Program-made: the position numbers and the translations under genes | Assembly: GCA_963737405.1 (NCBI GenBank) | Contig: CAVTSL010000005.1 | Coordinates: 124,001-188,000, forward strand | Direction of reading: 5' to 3' | DNA: 64,000 bases | DNA from: JACCTU01 sp963737405 | Lineage (GTDB): Bacteria; Actinomycetota; Thermoleophilia; Gaiellales; Gaiellaceae | Part shown: piece by piece, positions 1 to 8,922 of the stretch | Layout: each line of letters starts with the position of its first letter | How positions within the stretch are numbered: position 1 is the stretch's first letter | Notes under the pieces: model-generated | What the model was told of the DNA's origin: nothing | Seen by the model: only the letters and a program-made list of their open reading frames with translations | Databases searched by the model: none

Positions 1-12
1 AAGACGGCGGAG

Positions 13-1236
13 CTACGTCCGCCGGGGCGCGATTGTAGCAGGGGTCTGGCGGCGGAGGAGGCGCGCCAGGGGCAGCAGCACGATCACCGCGGAGCCCAGG
101 GCAAGGGCCGTGACCCCGAGCGCGTCGAGGGCGATTCCGCCGATGAGGGCGAGCGCGGCGCCCGTGAGCGACGAGAGCAGATCGTTCAGCCCGAGGAGCC
201 GCCCCCGCTCGGACGCGGCCGCCCGATCGGCGAGCTGCGCCGTCGCCGCCACGAACGAGACGTTCCAGCCGAGCCCGAGCGCGAAGAGGAGGAACGCGGT
301 GCCGATCACGCCCGCGAACCAGGTCAGGCCGATGCACGAGAGGCCCATCAGCACGAGGCCCGAGTAGAGCGCCTGGCTACTCCCGACGCGGTCGATCAGC
401 GGCCCGACGAAGAGGACGAGCGCGTACATCCCGAGCACGTGTGCGCCGATGATCGGGAAGACGTCCTGCTGGGTGTGGTGGTGGTGCTGCACGACGACGT
501 AGCCCGTCAGGTTCATCACCGAGACCATCACCGAGAAGCTCGCGAGCGCCACGAGCATCGCCGGCACCACCCCGGGCCGGCGGAGGATCTCCCGGAGCGG
601 CGCCGCCGGGGCCGGCGGCTCGCTCGACTGCTGCGCCCCGATCGCCTCCGCGATCTTCTTGGGGTCGGGGCGGATGAAGAGGACGATCGTCAGCGCAACG
701 AGCGCGATGCCGCCGGCGGCCAGCCACGGGACGGTCAGCGACTCGGCCTCGAGGGTCTTCCCCGCGAAGAGCGGCGAGAAGACGGCCGGACCGAGGATCG
801 CGCCGAAGACCGCGCCGAACAGCACGTAGGAGATCCCTCGCGCGCGGCGCTCCGGCGGGTACATGTCGCCCGCAGCGGTCCGCGCGAGGAGCGCGACACC
901 GCCCGCCGCCCCGGTCAGCGCCATCCCTGCGATCACGGTGACCGTGGAGTCCGTCCGCGTCGCGAGCGCGATCAGCGAACAGCCGATCGCTGCGATCACA
1001 AACCCTGTCGCGATCACGGGAATCCGGCCGAACCGGTCCATCGCGCGGCCGGCGGGAAGCGCCGCCAGCCCGGACGAGGCGAGGAAGATCGCCGGTCCGA
1101 GCCCGAGCAGGCCCTCGATGCCGGTGATCGCGACGAACGTCAGCGAGTTCACGGCCGCCGCGAGCTGGAACAGGCACGAGTTCACCGCGAGCGCCGCGGC
1201 CAGCAGGATCGTGTTCCGGCGGACGTTCAGACGCAT
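13..1236 (-). CDS. MFS-type efflux transporter
   Basis: This 407-residue protein has about 12 hydrophobic segments, matching the usual length of a major facilitator superfamily transporter. The loop after TM2 carries a typical MFS signature (AGRAMDRFGRIPV, near residue 65), and a second MFS-like loop (DRVGSSQ) follows TM8. It should act in the inner membrane as a proton-coupled transporter, most often for drugs or small metabolites; the substrate cannot be read from sequence. The ATG start overlaps the stop of the uracil-DNA glycosylase upstream by 10 bases, so the two are probably co-transcribed. A His-rich stretch (QHHHHTQQ) lies in the cytosolic-to-TM junction near residue 250. The family is sure; the function is not. 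Confidence 0.85.
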   Translation of the reverse strand: MRLNVRRNTILLAAALAVNSCLFQLAAAVNSLTFVAITGIEGLLGLGPAIFLASSGLAALPAGRAMDRFGRIPVIATGFVIAAIGCSLIALATRTDSTVTVIAGMALTGAAGGVALLARTAAGDMYPPERRARGISYVLFGAVFGAILGPAVFSPLFAGKTLEAESLTVPWLAAGGIALVALTIVLFIRPDPKKIAEAIGAQQSSEPPAPAAPLREILRRPGVVPAMLVALASFSVMVSVMNLTGYVVVQHHHHTQQDVFPIIGAHVLGMYALVLFVGPLIDRVGSSQALYSGLVLMGLSCIGLTWFAGVIGTAFLLFALGLGWNVSFVAATAQLADRAAASERGRLLGLNDLLSSLTGAALALIGGIALDALGVTALALGSAVIVLLPLARLLRRQTPATIAPRRT

Positions 1237-1757
1237 CGAGCAAGCGTCGCACGAAAGCCGGCGGCGCCGCCGTGGGCCGGATGGCGGACGTACGGCGCCT
1301 GGAGCGCCTCCTCCGCCAGGCGACCGACCGCGAGCACGCGGCGGCCACGGGCGAGGCGGCGGACGAACGGCAGGCCGGCCGCGATCTCGGCACGCGTCGG
1401 GCGGCGATTCGACTCCGGACGTCCCGGCGCGTGCGGGTGGGTCGGCACGAGGTTCCAGAGGACGACGTCATCCGCGATCCCGAGCTCCTCGAGCGTGCGG
1501 TGGACGATCGTCGCGCTGATCTCGGTCGGGCCGGATCCGGTCAGCTGGCGCTCGGACGTGAACGCGATCCCGGACACGCGCGCGCCGCGGTACCCCGCGG
1601 CCTCACCGACCAGCAGGAGCCGTGCGTCGCGACGTGAGTCGAGGTACTCGGCAAGACGGTGCCGCCGAAGCGCAGAATCCGCGTACTGGTTGTGGGTTGC
1701 GCCGATCCGGGCAGACGCAAGCTCCTTGACGAACGCCGAGACCATCGAGATCGACAC
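1227..1757 (-). CDS. Uracil-DNA glycosylase superfamily protein
   Basis: This 176-residue cytosolic protein belongs to the uracil-DNA glycosylase fold. The water-activating loop is visible as GEAAGYRGARVSGIAFTSE near residue 52, and the C-terminal DNA-contact loop as VRHPAHGG near residue 157. It should remove uracil or a related damaged base from DNA in base excision repair. The longest start is GTG at 1757; an ATG four codons later (1745) is equally plausible. It is divergent from the phospholipase-D-like gene, and its 3' end overlaps the MFS gene by 10 bases. Its exact substrate class within the superfamily is uncertain, because the loop differs from classical Ung. Confidence 0.8.
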   Translation of the reverse strand: MSISMVSAFVKELASARIGATHNQYADSALRRHRLAEYLDSRRDARLLLVGEAAGYRGARVSGIAFTSERQLTGSGPTEISATIVHRTLEELGIADDVVLWNLVPTHPHAPGRPESNRRPTRAEIAAGLPFVRRLARGRRVLAVGRLAEEALQAPYVRHPAHGGAAGFRATLARCV

Positions 1758-1780
1758 TCTGACCGACGGCGGCCAGTCGG

Positions 1781-2797
1781 GTGAAGAGGTGCTCGGCCGG
1801 ATCGAGGAGTTCCTCGGCGGCGCGGCAGCGCTCGCTCGACCTCGCGCACTACGACCTGAACGTCGGGCCGGAGAACGCCGAGCGGCTGCGCGCGGCGATC
1901 CGGGCGGCCGTCGCGCGCGGTGTCGCGGTTCGCTTCCTCTACAACGTCGACCACCGCAACCCGATCCCGGTGCCGCCTCCGCCGGAGCCCGACGCGCAGC
2001 TGATCGCCTCGTTCGACGTCCCCGCCCGTGCGATCGCCGGCGTGCCCGACCTGATGCACCACAAGTACGTCGTCCGCGACGGCGAGTCCGTCTGGACCGG
2101 GTCGATGAACTGGACCGACGACTCGTTCACGCGTCAGGAGAACGTCGTGGCGACCGTGCGCTCCCCCGCGCTCGCCGCGAGGTACGTCGAAGACTTCGAC
2201 GAGCTCTGGTCGACGGGGTCGGTCGAGCTGAGCGGGCGCGTACCGCCCAACCCGATCCGCATCGACGAGCGGAAGGTGCGGGCATGGTTCACCCCGGGCT
2301 ACGGCGAGGAGCTGTCGACGCACATCGCGAAGGCGATCGCGCGCGCGAAGCGGCGCGTTCGCATCTGCTCGCCGGTCATCACCGCCGCGCCCGTGCTCTC
2401 GATCCTCGCGCAGGTCGTGTCGGAGGGCGAGCTCGACCTCGCCGGCTGCGTCGACCAGCCGCAGGTGCACGGCGTCATCTACCAGTGGCGTCAGAACGGC
2501 AACGTCGCGTGGAAGCTCCCGCTGCTCGAGCGCGTCATGCGCGGGGAGTTCTCGGGCAAGCGCTCCCAGCCCTGGCATCCCGACGGCGGACTGCACGACT
2601 TCATGCACGCGAAGCTCACGGTCGCCGACGACACGGTGTTCCTCGGGAGCTTCAACCTCTCGCGCTCGGGCGAGCGGAACGCGGAGAACGTGCTCGAGAT
2701 CGAGGACGCGGCACTCGCCGAGCGGATGGCGGCCTACGTCGACGAGGTGCGGCGGCGCTATCCGCCGTTCACGTTCGACGGCGATGGCGCGCGTTAG
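1781..2797 (+). CDS. Phospholipase D-like protein, frameshifted at the N-terminus
   Basis: Two HKD-type phosphodiesterase motifs are visible: HHKYVVRDGESVWTGSMN and HAKLTVADDTVFLGSFN. Two such motifs make one active site in phospholipase D, cardiolipin synthase and related transferases. No signal peptide or membrane anchor is clear. The first residues of this reading frame are nonsense for the family. The frame one base away upstream (about 1725-1825) reads GQSGEEVLGRIEEFLGGA, which should precede RSLDLAHYDLN. A single-base indel near 1820, in a GGCGGCGCGGCAGCGC stretch, therefore splits the gene; the true start is upstream, near 1720-1785. The 3' end overlaps acyP by 14 bases. Substrate is unknown. 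Confidence 0.75.
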   Translation: MKRCSAGSRSSSAARQRSLDLAHYDLNVGPENAERLRAAIRAAVARGVAVRFLYNVDHRNPIPVPPPPEPDAQLIASFDVPARAIAGVPDLMHHKYVVRDGESVWTGSMNWTDDSFTRQENVVATVRSPALAARYVEDFDELWSTGSVELSGRVPPNPIRIDERKVRAWFTPGYGEELSTHIAKAIARAKRRVRICSPVITAAPVLSILAQVVSEGELDLAGCVDQPQVHGVIYQWRQNGNVAWKLPLLERVMRGEFSGKRSQPWHPDGGLHDFMHAKLTVADDTVFLGSFNLSRSGERNAENVLEIEDAALAERMAAYVDEVRRRYPPFTFDGDGAR

Positions 2798-3059
2798 GAG
2801 GCACGTCGTCGTCTCGGGGCGCGTGCAGGGCGTGTTCTTCCGCGACTCGGTGCGTCGGCTCGCGGAGCAGCACGGCGTCGCCGGCTGGGTGCGGAACACG
2901 TGGGACGGGACGGTCGAGGCCGTCCTCGAGGGCGAGCCGGACGCAGTCGAGCGCCTCGTCGACTTCTGCCGCAAGGGCCCGCCGCACGCAGCCGTCGAAC
3001 GGGTCGACGTTCGAACGGAGCCACCGGAGGGCCTGACCGACTTCCGCGTGACGGGCTAG
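2784..3059 (+). CDS. acyP: Acylphosphatase
   Basis: This 91-residue protein matches the length of acylphosphatases, which hydrolyse carboxyl-phosphate bonds such as acetyl phosphate in the cytosol. The phosphate-binding loop is seen as GRVQGVFFRDSVRRLA, with the catalytic Arg in the FFR motif. The catalytic Asn is in GWVRNTWDGTVEAV. The family ending (DFRVTG) is also present. The ATG sits inside the last codons of the phospholipase-D-like gene, 14 bases before that stop ends, so translation is probably coupled. It converges on guaA, with a hairpin-containing gap of 180 bases between them. Confidence 0.93.
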   Translation: MARVRRHVVVSGRVQGVFFRDSVRRLAEQHGVAGWVRNTWDGTVEAVLEGEPDAVERLVDFCRKGPPHAAVERVDVRTEPPEGLTDFRVTG

Positions 3060-3087
3060 CCCGAGGCGGACACGCTCGAATGGGCGT

Positions 3088-3110
3088 GGTCCGGGGTCAG
3101 ACCCCGGACC
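3088..3110. terminator. Perfect hairpin between acyP and guaA
   Basis: GGTCCGGGGT and ACCCCGGACC form a 10-bp perfect stem around a CAG loop. It lies 29 bases after the acyP stop, between two convergent genes. No U-tract follows, so it may be a bidirectional terminator or a member of a palindromic repeat family, because the core GGGGTC-AG-ACCCC recurs at 3195-3207 in the opposite sense. Confidence 0.5.
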
Positions 3111-3194
3111 TGGCCCGGCGGGCGCTTGGGGGAAGCGCGAACGCGCGGAGCGAAGCGGATCAGCGGGTCGGACGCGGCCGGCGAGGGCACGGCC

Positions 3195-3207
3195 GGGGTC
3201 TGACCCC
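3195..3207. repeat. Second GGGGT(CTG)ACCCC palindrome
   Basis: GGGGTCTGACCCC is the reverse complement of the core of the hairpin at 3088-3110. It lies 36 bases from the guaA stop codon. Two inverted copies in one 180-base gap suggest a short REP-like repeat; two copies alone cannot establish a family. Confidence 0.4.
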
Positions 3208-3242
3208 TGTCATGGCCCCTCGGGACGGGTCGGCGGGGGCCG

Positions 3243-4763
3243 CTACTCCCACTCGATCGTCGCGGGCGGCTTCGACGAGATGTCGAGCGCGACCCGGTTC
3301 ACGCCCGGGAGCTCGTTGATGATCCGCGACGAGATCGTCTCGAGCAGGTCGTACGGCAGCCGCGCCCAGTCCGCGGTCATCGCATCCTCCGACGTGACCG
3401 CGCGGATGACGATCGGGTACTCGTACGTCCGCTCGTCGCCCTGCACGCCCACGGAGCGGATCCCGGGGAGCACCGCGAAGCACTGCCAGAGCTCCCGGTA
3501 GAGCCCCGCGCGGCGGATCTCGTCGAGCAGGATCGCGTCCGCCTCGCGCAGGATCTCGAGTCGCTCCCGCGTCACCTCGCCGATGATCCGGATCGCGAGG
3601 CCGGGGCCCGGGAACGGGTGGCGCCAGACCATCCGCTCGGGCAGCCCGAGCTCCTCGCCGACGCGCCGCACCTCGTCCTTGAAGAGCAGCCGCAACGGCT
3701 CGACGAGCTCCATGTCCATCTGCTCCGGCAGGCCGCCGACGTTGTGGTGCGACTTGATCTTCGCCGCCAGGCCGTCGCTCCCGCCGGACTCGATCACGTC
3801 GGAGTAGAGCGTCCCCTGCACGAGGTAGCGCACCGCTCCGAGCCGCTTGGCCTCCTCCTCGAAGACGCGGATGAACTCCTCGCCGATTCGCTTCCGCTTC
3901 TCCTCGGGGTCGTCGACGCCGGCGAGCCGCTCGATGAAGCGGTCCTGCGCCTGCACGTGGACGAGCGGGACGTGGAAGTGATTGCCGAACGTCTCGACCA
4001 CCTGCGTGGCCTCGTCCTTGCGGAGGAAGCCGTGGTCGACGAAGACGCACGTCAGCTGATCGCCGATCGCCTTGTGCACGAGCAGCGCCGCGACGGCCGA
4101 GTCGACGCCGCCCGAGAGCGCGCAGAGCACCCGGCCCTTGCCGACCTGCGCCCGGATCCGCTCGACCTGCTCCTCGATCACCGCAGCAGGCGTCCACGCG
4201 GGCGGCGCCTCGGCGACCTCGTAGAGGAAGTTCTTGAGGAGGTCCTGTCCGTGCGGCGTGTGGACGACCTCCGGGTGGAACTGGACGCCGTAGAGCGCGC
4301 GCGCGGGATCCTCGAACGCCGCGATCGGCGTCGACGGCGAGCCGGCGACGACGCGCGCGCCCGCAGGCGGCGCCGTGACCGCGTCGCGGTGCGACATCCA
4401 GACCGTCTGCTCCTCGGGCAGGTCGCGGAAGAGCGCGCCCTCGTCCGCACGGAGCTCGGTCTTCCCGAATTCGGACGACCCCGTCCGCGCGACCTCGCCG
4501 CCGAGGTCGAGCGCCATCAGCTGCATCCCGTAGCAGATGCCGAGCGTCGGGATGCCGAGCTCGAAGATCGCCGGATCGACGCGCGGCGCACGCTCCGCGT
4601 ACACGGACGCGGGACCGCCGGAGAGGATGATCGCGTACGGGTTGCGCGCGCGCACCTCCTCGGGCGTGACGCGGTGCGACACGAGCTCCGAGTAGACGCG
4701 CGCCTCGCGCACGCGCCGCGCGATCAGCTGCGCGTACTGGCCGCCGAAGTCGAGGACGAGCAC
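3243..4763 (-). CDS. guaA: GMP synthase (glutamine-hydrolysing)
   Basis: GuaA converts XMP to GMP with ATP and glutamine, the last step of guanine nucleotide synthesis. The 506 residues are full length. An N-terminal class I amidotransferase domain shows the nucleophile Cys77 (GICYGMQ) and the His163/Glu165 pair (GVQFHPEV). The ATP pyrophosphatase domain shows the PP-loop SGGVDS at 217-222. The C-terminal dimerisation domain ends with DISSKPPATIEWE, and HPFPGPGLAIRIIGEV is the usual XMP-site signature. The GTG start is supported by GGAGGAG six bases upstream. It lies 46 bases downstream of guaB on the same strand, forming a guaBA operon. Confidence 0.97.
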   Translation of the reverse strand: MLVLDFGGQYAQLIARRVREARVYSELVSHRVTPEEVRARNPYAIILSGGPASVYAERAPRVDPAIFELGIPTLGICYGMQLMALDLGGEVARTGSSEFGKTELRADEGALFRDLPEEQTVWMSHRDAVTAPPAGARVVAGSPSTPIAAFEDPARALYGVQFHPEVVHTPHGQDLLKNFLYEVAEAPPAWTPAAVIEEQVERIRAQVGKGRVLCALSGGVDSAVAALLVHKAIGDQLTCVFVDHGFLRKDEATQVVETFGNHFHVPLVHVQAQDRFIERLAGVDDPEEKRKRIGEEFIRVFEEEAKRLGAVRYLVQGTLYSDVIESGGSDGLAAKIKSHHNVGGLPEQMDMELVEPLRLLFKDEVRRVGEELGLPERMVWRHPFPGPGLAIRIIGEVTRERLEILREADAILLDEIRRAGLYRELWQCFAVLPGIRSVGVQGDERTYEYPIVIRAVTSEDAMTADWARLPYDLLETISSRIINELPGVNRVALDISSKPPATIEWE

Positions 4764-4809
4764 GGGCCGCTCCTCCGGAGCCTGCTCCGGAACCGGCAGC
4801 CGAACGACC

Positions 4810-6321
4810 TCAGCGCCGATAGTTCGGCGCCTCCTTCGTGATCGTCACGTCGTGCGGGTGCGACTCGCGCAGCCCCGCGCCGGTGATGCGCACGAACTTC
4901 GCGTGCTTCAGGTCCTCGACCGTCGCGGCGCCGCAGTAGCCCATCGACTGCCGCAGCCCACCGACGAGCTGGTAGAGCACGTTCCGCATCGGCCCCTTGT
5001 ACGGCACACGCCCCTCGATGCCCTCGGGGACCATCCTCTCGACGTCCTCGACGTCGCCCTGGAAGTAGCGGTCCTTCGAGAAGCCGCGCGCCTTCATCGC
5101 GCCGATCGAGCCCATGCCGCGGTATTCCTTGTAGCGCTCGCCCTGGCTCATGACGACGTCGCCCGGGCTCTCCTCGGTCCCCGCGAGCAGCGAGCCGAAC
5201 ATCGCGCAGTCGGCGCCCGCGCCGATCGCCTTCGCAAGATCGCCCGATGACGTCATGCCGCCGTCGGCGATCAGCGGGACGTCGTGCTGCGCGCAGACAC
5301 GCGCGCAGTCGTAGATCGCGGTGATCTGCGGAACGCCGACGCCGGCGACGACACGAGTCGTGCAGATCGAGCCCGGACCGACGCCCGCCTTCACGCCGTC
5401 GACGCCGGCCTCGACGAGCGCCTCCGCGGCCTCACCCGTCGCGACGTTGCCGGCGACGAGCTCGACGTCGAACGACGTCTTGAGCCGGCGCGCCATCTCG
5501 ACGACCGCGTTCGAGTGTCCGTGCGCCGTGTCGAGGACGAGCACGTCGGCGCCCGCGTCGACGAGTGCGGCCGCGCGCTCCATCGCGTCGGGGCCTACGC
5601 CCACCGCCGCCGCGACCCGCAGACGTCCCTGCGGATCCTTCGTCGCGAGCGGGTAGTCGGCGCGCTTCTGGATGTCCTTGACGGTGATCAGGCCCGTGAG
5701 CCGCCCGTCGCCGTCGACGATCGGGAGCTTCTCGATCTTGTGCCGGTGGAGGATCTCCTCGGCCTCGCGCAGCGTCGTTCCCGCCGGCGCGGTCACGAGC
5801 CCGCCGGACGTCATCAGCTCCGAGACCGGACGACCCTCGTCGCGCTCGAAGCGCAGGTCGCGGTTCGTCAGGATCCCGACGAGCTTCCCGGCGGCGTCGG
5901 CGATCGGCACGCCGGAGATGCGGTAGCGCGCCATCAGCTCGAGCGCGTCGCGGACGAGCGCGTCGGGCGGCAGCGTCACCGGCTCGGTGATCATCCCCGC
6001 CTCGGAGCGCTTGACCCGGTCGACCTCCGCGACCTGCTCGGCGATCGAGAGGTTCCGGTGGACGACGCCGATCCCACCCTCGCGCGCGAGGGCGATCGCC
6101 ATCGGCGCCTCGGTCACGGTGTCCATCGCGGCCGAGACCACGGGAAGCTCGATCCGGATGCCGCGCGAGAAGCGCGTCGCGGTCGAGACGTCGTTCGGGA
6201 GGACGCCGGACTCGGCCGGAACGAGCAGGACGTCGTCGAAGGTGAGGCCCTCTTTGGCGAACTTCGCCTCGAGCGAGAGGAGCCGCTCGAGGTCGAGTCG
6301 TCCGAGTTCCAGGCCTTCCAA
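4810..6321 (-). CDS. guaB: Inosine-5'-monophosphate dehydrogenase
   Basis: GuaB oxidises IMP to XMP with NAD and feeds GuaA directly downstream. The N-terminal family motif KEGLTFDDVLLVPAES is followed by AAMDTVTE. Two CBS domains sit at about residues 115-230. The catalytic Cys loop is GPGSICTTR, and the flap region contains YKEYRGMGSIGAMKARG. The frame stays open far upstream (to 6936) but has no ATG or GTG near the family start. I chose TTG at 6321, giving 503 residues; TTG at 6354 is the alternative. The 239 bases upstream, before the DUF6458 gene, should hold the promoter. They contain an inverted repeat GTGCGAG/CTCGCAC (6412-6438) but no clear -10/-35 pair. Confidence 0.95.
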   Translation of the reverse strand: MEGLELGRLDLERLLSLEAKFAKEGLTFDDVLLVPAESGVLPNDVSTATRFSRGIRIELPVVSAAMDTVTEAPMAIALAREGGIGVVHRNLSIAEQVAEVDRVKRSEAGMITEPVTLPPDALVRDALELMARYRISGVPIADAAGKLVGILTNRDLRFERDEGRPVSELMTSGGLVTAPAGTTLREAEEILHRHKIEKLPIVDGDGRLTGLITVKDIQKRADYPLATKDPQGRLRVAAAVGVGPDAMERAAALVDAGADVLVLDTAHGHSNAVVEMARRLKTSFDVELVAGNVATGEAAEALVEAGVDGVKAGVGPGSICTTRVVAGVGVPQITAIYDCARVCAQHDVPLIADGGMTSSGDLAKAIGAGADCAMFGSLLAGTEESPGDVVMSQGERYKEYRGMGSIGAMKARGFSKDRYFQGDVEDVERMVPEGIEGRVPYKGPMRNVLYQLVGGLRQSMGYCGAATVEDLKHAKFVRITGAGLRESHPHDVTITKEAPNYRR

Positions 6322-6560
6322 GAACCGCAGCCTACCAACGGCCTCCGACGACAACGAAAGCGCAACATCGCCGCAACCGATGCGGAACAGAGGAGGTTCA
6401 AAATGGAGGTCGTGCGAGTGACTTCCCCTCCCTCGCACACTGACCCTCGGCGCGTAGTCGGCGGGCGTTCCGGGTGCCGCCTCCACGGCACGGAAGGACG
6501 TCCGCCGTCGCGCTGCGTCCGGCGCGCGAGGACGAGCCCCGCGCGCCGGCCGGTGATGCT

Positions 6561-6776
6561 CTAGCGGTAGACGACCTCGTCGTCGCGGACGGTGCGCCGC
6601 CCGTGGAAGCCGCCCCAGCTCGACCAGAAGATGAGCGAGAGCAGGCCGCCGATCGCGCCCACGATGAGCAGGATCCAGCCGATCGTCTGGAGTTCGAGCC
6701 CGCTGACCGTGACGTTGACCGCCCAAATGAGGATGGCTCCGATCGCGATCAGGAGAAGACTTACGCCGATACCCAT
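6561..6776 (-). CDS. DUF6458-type small membrane protein
   Basis: This 71-residue protein has two membrane segments (about residues 3-23 and 30-51) and ends in a charged tail (RRTVRDDEVVYR). The start MGIGVSLLLIAIGAIL and the SSWGGF motif after TM2 match the actinobacterial DUF6458 family, whose function is unknown. The ATG is well supported by AAAGGA eight bases upstream. It is an orphan between pfkB and guaB on the same strand, with 77 bases to the kinase. The longer open frame that runs into it from upstream is not real. Confidence 0.85.
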   Translation of the reverse strand: MGIGVSLLLIAIGAILIWAVNVTVSGLELQTIGWILLIVGAIGGLLSLIFWSSWGGFHGRRTVRDDEVVYR

Positions 6777-6853
6777 TTCCGTGTGTCCTTTCGGTTGCTC
6801 GCATCTGTAACGGCGAAGCAGCCCGGGCGGATACGCCCGTTTCCAGCGGCTTT

Positions 6854-7804
6854 CTAGGACTGCACCGGCTCGAGCTCGCTGACCTCGACCTGGCCCGTGA
6901 GCCGGTTCGCCTCCCGCGGCTCGAAGCGGCCGGCACCGACCTCGAGCGTCGACGCCGAGGCGGCGGCGACCGAGTACTTGAGCGCGTCCCCGAACGAGCG
7001 CTCCTCGAGCTGCGCGGCGAGGAACGCGGCGGTCAGCACGTCGCCGGCGCCGACCGTCGAGACCGGCTCGACCTGGGGCGCGACGGCGTGGAAGCGCCGC
7101 GACGGCCGCTCCTCCCGGTTCAGCCCGTAGCAACCCGTCTCGAGCGTGATCAGCACCGTCCGCGCGCCGAGCTCCGCGATCGAGTCGAGCGCCATCGCAA
7201 AGTCCTCGTCCTCGAGCTCCTGGCCGACGAGCGCCTCGGCCTCGTGCTGGTTCGGCGCCACGAGCGAGGGCTCCGCCTCGAGCCCGAGCCTGAGCGGCTC
7301 GCCGTCCGCGTCGAGCACCGTCCGCACACCCGTGCGGTTCAGCTCGCGGATCGCCTCGGCGTAGAACGACTCCCCGACGCCGCGTGGCAGCGAGCCGGCG
7401 AAGACGACCGCGTCGGCGCCGCGCGAGAGGTACCGCAGCTTGTCGCGGAGCATCTCGAGCTCTTCGGGCTCGACGTGTGGGCCCCACTCGTTGATCTCGG
7501 TGAACGAGTTCCCCATCGGGTCGACGACGGCCGTGGACGTGCGCGACTCGTCGGCGATGCGCACGAAGTCGTTCAGGATCGCCTCGGACGTCAGCTCCTC
7601 GACGATGCGCGTCCCCGTGCGGCCGCCGGCGAGGCCCGTCGCGACGACGGGCACGTCGAGGCGCTTCAAGGCGCGCGCCACGTTGAGGCCCTTGCCGCCG
7701 GCGAGCGTCAGGCCCTGGCTCGCGCGGTGGCGATGGCCCTGCTGGAAGTTCGGGACCGAGAGCGTGCGGTCGAGCGCCGCGTTGAGCGTGACGGTGACGA
7801 TCAC
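6854..7804 (-). CDS. PfkB-family hexose/1-phosphofructokinase-like kinase
   Basis: This 316-residue protein is a ribokinase-fold (PfkB) sugar kinase. The N-terminal sugar-site motif GGKGLNVARAL and the C-terminal anion-hole motif TVGAGDVLTAAFLAAQLEE, with the catalytic Asp, are both clear. The start TVTLNAALDRTL resembles 1-phosphofructokinase and tagatose-6-phosphate kinase, which phosphorylate sugar phosphates with ATP in the cytosol. The exact sugar is uncertain. The GTG start overlaps the stop of the carboxypeptidase gene by four bases (GTGA), so translation is coupled to a cell-wall gene. No PTS gene is near, which weakens a fructose-PTS role. Confidence 0.85.
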   Translation of the reverse strand: MIVTVTLNAALDRTLSVPNFQQGHRHRASQGLTLAGGKGLNVARALKRLDVPVVATGLAGGRTGTRIVEELTSEAILNDFVRIADESRTSTAVVDPMGNSFTEINEWGPHVEPEELEMLRDKLRYLSRGADAVVFAGSLPRGVGESFYAEAIRELNRTGVRTVLDADGEPLRLGLEAEPSLVAPNQHEAEALVGQELEDEDFAMALDSIAELGARTVLITLETGCYGLNREERPSRRFHAVAPQVEPVSTVGAGDVLTAAFLAAQLEERSFGDALKYSVAAASASTLEVGAGRFEPREANRLTGQVEVSELEPVQS

Positions 7805-8910
7805 GGCCAGATGCTCGAGACCGCCTGGCCCGCGTACCAGGACGCACGGTCGACGACCCCCGGCTTCGCGACGGCGCGCGACGCGACGAGCGGCGAGCTC
7901 GCGACGAGCCGCGCCCCGTCGTAGATGCGCACCTCGCCGAGGCGCTGGCCCTTCTTCACCGGCAGCTCGACGGCGGTCGACGCGACGACCCGCTCGCGGA
8001 GCGTCCGGTCGACGCGGACGGAACGGACGACCGAGCGCGGCGCGACGAGCGCGACCGGCTTCTTGCCGAACCCGACCTCGGCGCTCGCGTACTCCCGCGT
8101 GCCGTCGACGACCGGAGCCGCCGTGTACCGCGAGAGCCCCCAGCGCAGCAGCGTGGCGAGGTCCGCGTTTCGCTGCGAGCGCGTCGGGCTGCCGAGGATC
8201 GTCGCGTAGAGGATGAAGCCGTTGCCGCGCACGGCCGCGACCTGCGACCACCCGGCTGCGTTCGTGTGGCCGGTCTTGACGCCGATCATCCCCGGGAACG
8301 TCCCGAGCAGGTCGTTCCACGTGTGCAGCCGGCGGCCGCCGGAGATCGTCGCGTTGCGGTCGTCGACGATCGAGCGGATCGTCGGGTTGCGCATCGCCGC
8401 GCGCGCGAGGAGCGTCACGTCACGAGCACTCGACACGTGGCCGGAGACGTCGAGCCCGTCCGGACGGACGAAGTGCGTCTCACGCAGTCCGATCGCGCGC
8501 GCCTTCGCGTTCATCATGCGGACGAACGCGTTCACGTCGCCCTTCCCTACGTACGAGGCCAGCGCCCACGCCGCGTCGTTCGCGCTCTGCACGAGCGCCG
8601 CCTCGACGAGGTCGTGGACGGAGATCCGCTCGCCGGCGCGAAGGCCGATCGTCGACTCGCCGATCGCGGCCGCCGACGGCGGGGCGACGACGACGTCGTC
8701 GAGCTTCGCGTGCTCGAGCGCGACGAGCACGGTCATCAGCTTCGTGATGCTCGCGATCGGAACGCGCGCGTTCGCGCGGCTGCCGGCGAGCACTTCGCCG
8801 GTCGCGCCGTTCTCCACGAGATACGCCTTCGCCCTGACCTGTGGGGGTCCCGCTGCCGCCGGTGCTGCGACGACGAGTGCGGCGGCGACGGCGGCAAGCG
8901 CGCGTCCCAT
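7801..8910 (-). CDS. D-alanyl-D-alanine carboxypeptidase (DacA-like PBP)
   Basis: This 369-residue serine peptidase trims the terminal D-Ala from peptidoglycan stem peptides outside the membrane. A signal peptide covers residues 1-20 (ending AAPAAAG). The three penicillin-binding motifs are S54-I-T-K57, S109-A-N111 and K212-T-G214. A C-terminal beta domain follows, but I see no clear amphipathic membrane anchor as in PBP5. The gene ends four bases inside the PfkB kinase start and begins 13 bases after the LysM gene, so it belongs to a wall-related run with that gene. Family assignment is firm. Confidence 0.93.
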   Translation of the reverse strand: MGRALAAVAAALVVAAPAAAGPPQVRAKAYLVENGATGEVLAGSRANARVPIASITKLMTVLVALEHAKLDDVVVAPPSAAAIGESTIGLRAGERISVHDLVEAALVQSANDAAWALASYVGKGDVNAFVRMMNAKARAIGLRETHFVRPDGLDVSGHVSSARDVTLLARAAMRNPTIRSIVDDRNATISGGRRLHTWNDLLGTFPGMIGVKTGHTNAAGWSQVAAVRGNGFILYATILGSPTRSQRNADLATLLRWGLSRYTAAPVVDGTREYASAEVGFGKKPVALVAPRSVVRSVRVDRTLRERVVASTAVELPVKKGQRLGEVRIYDGARLVASSPLVASRAVAKPGVVDRASWYAGQAVSSIWP

Positions 8911-8922
8911 CGGTCGGTCAGG

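Noticed and set aside
439..3036. Plus-strand open frame of 865 codons
   Set aside because: It is antisense to the MFS and glycosylase genes and shows only Arg/Glu/Ala-rich shadow sequence typical of high-GC DNA.
6322..6936. N-terminal extension of IMP dehydrogenase to 708 residues
   Set aside because: The extra sequence is Arg-rich shadow through the DUF6458 gene, while family similarity starts near 6265.
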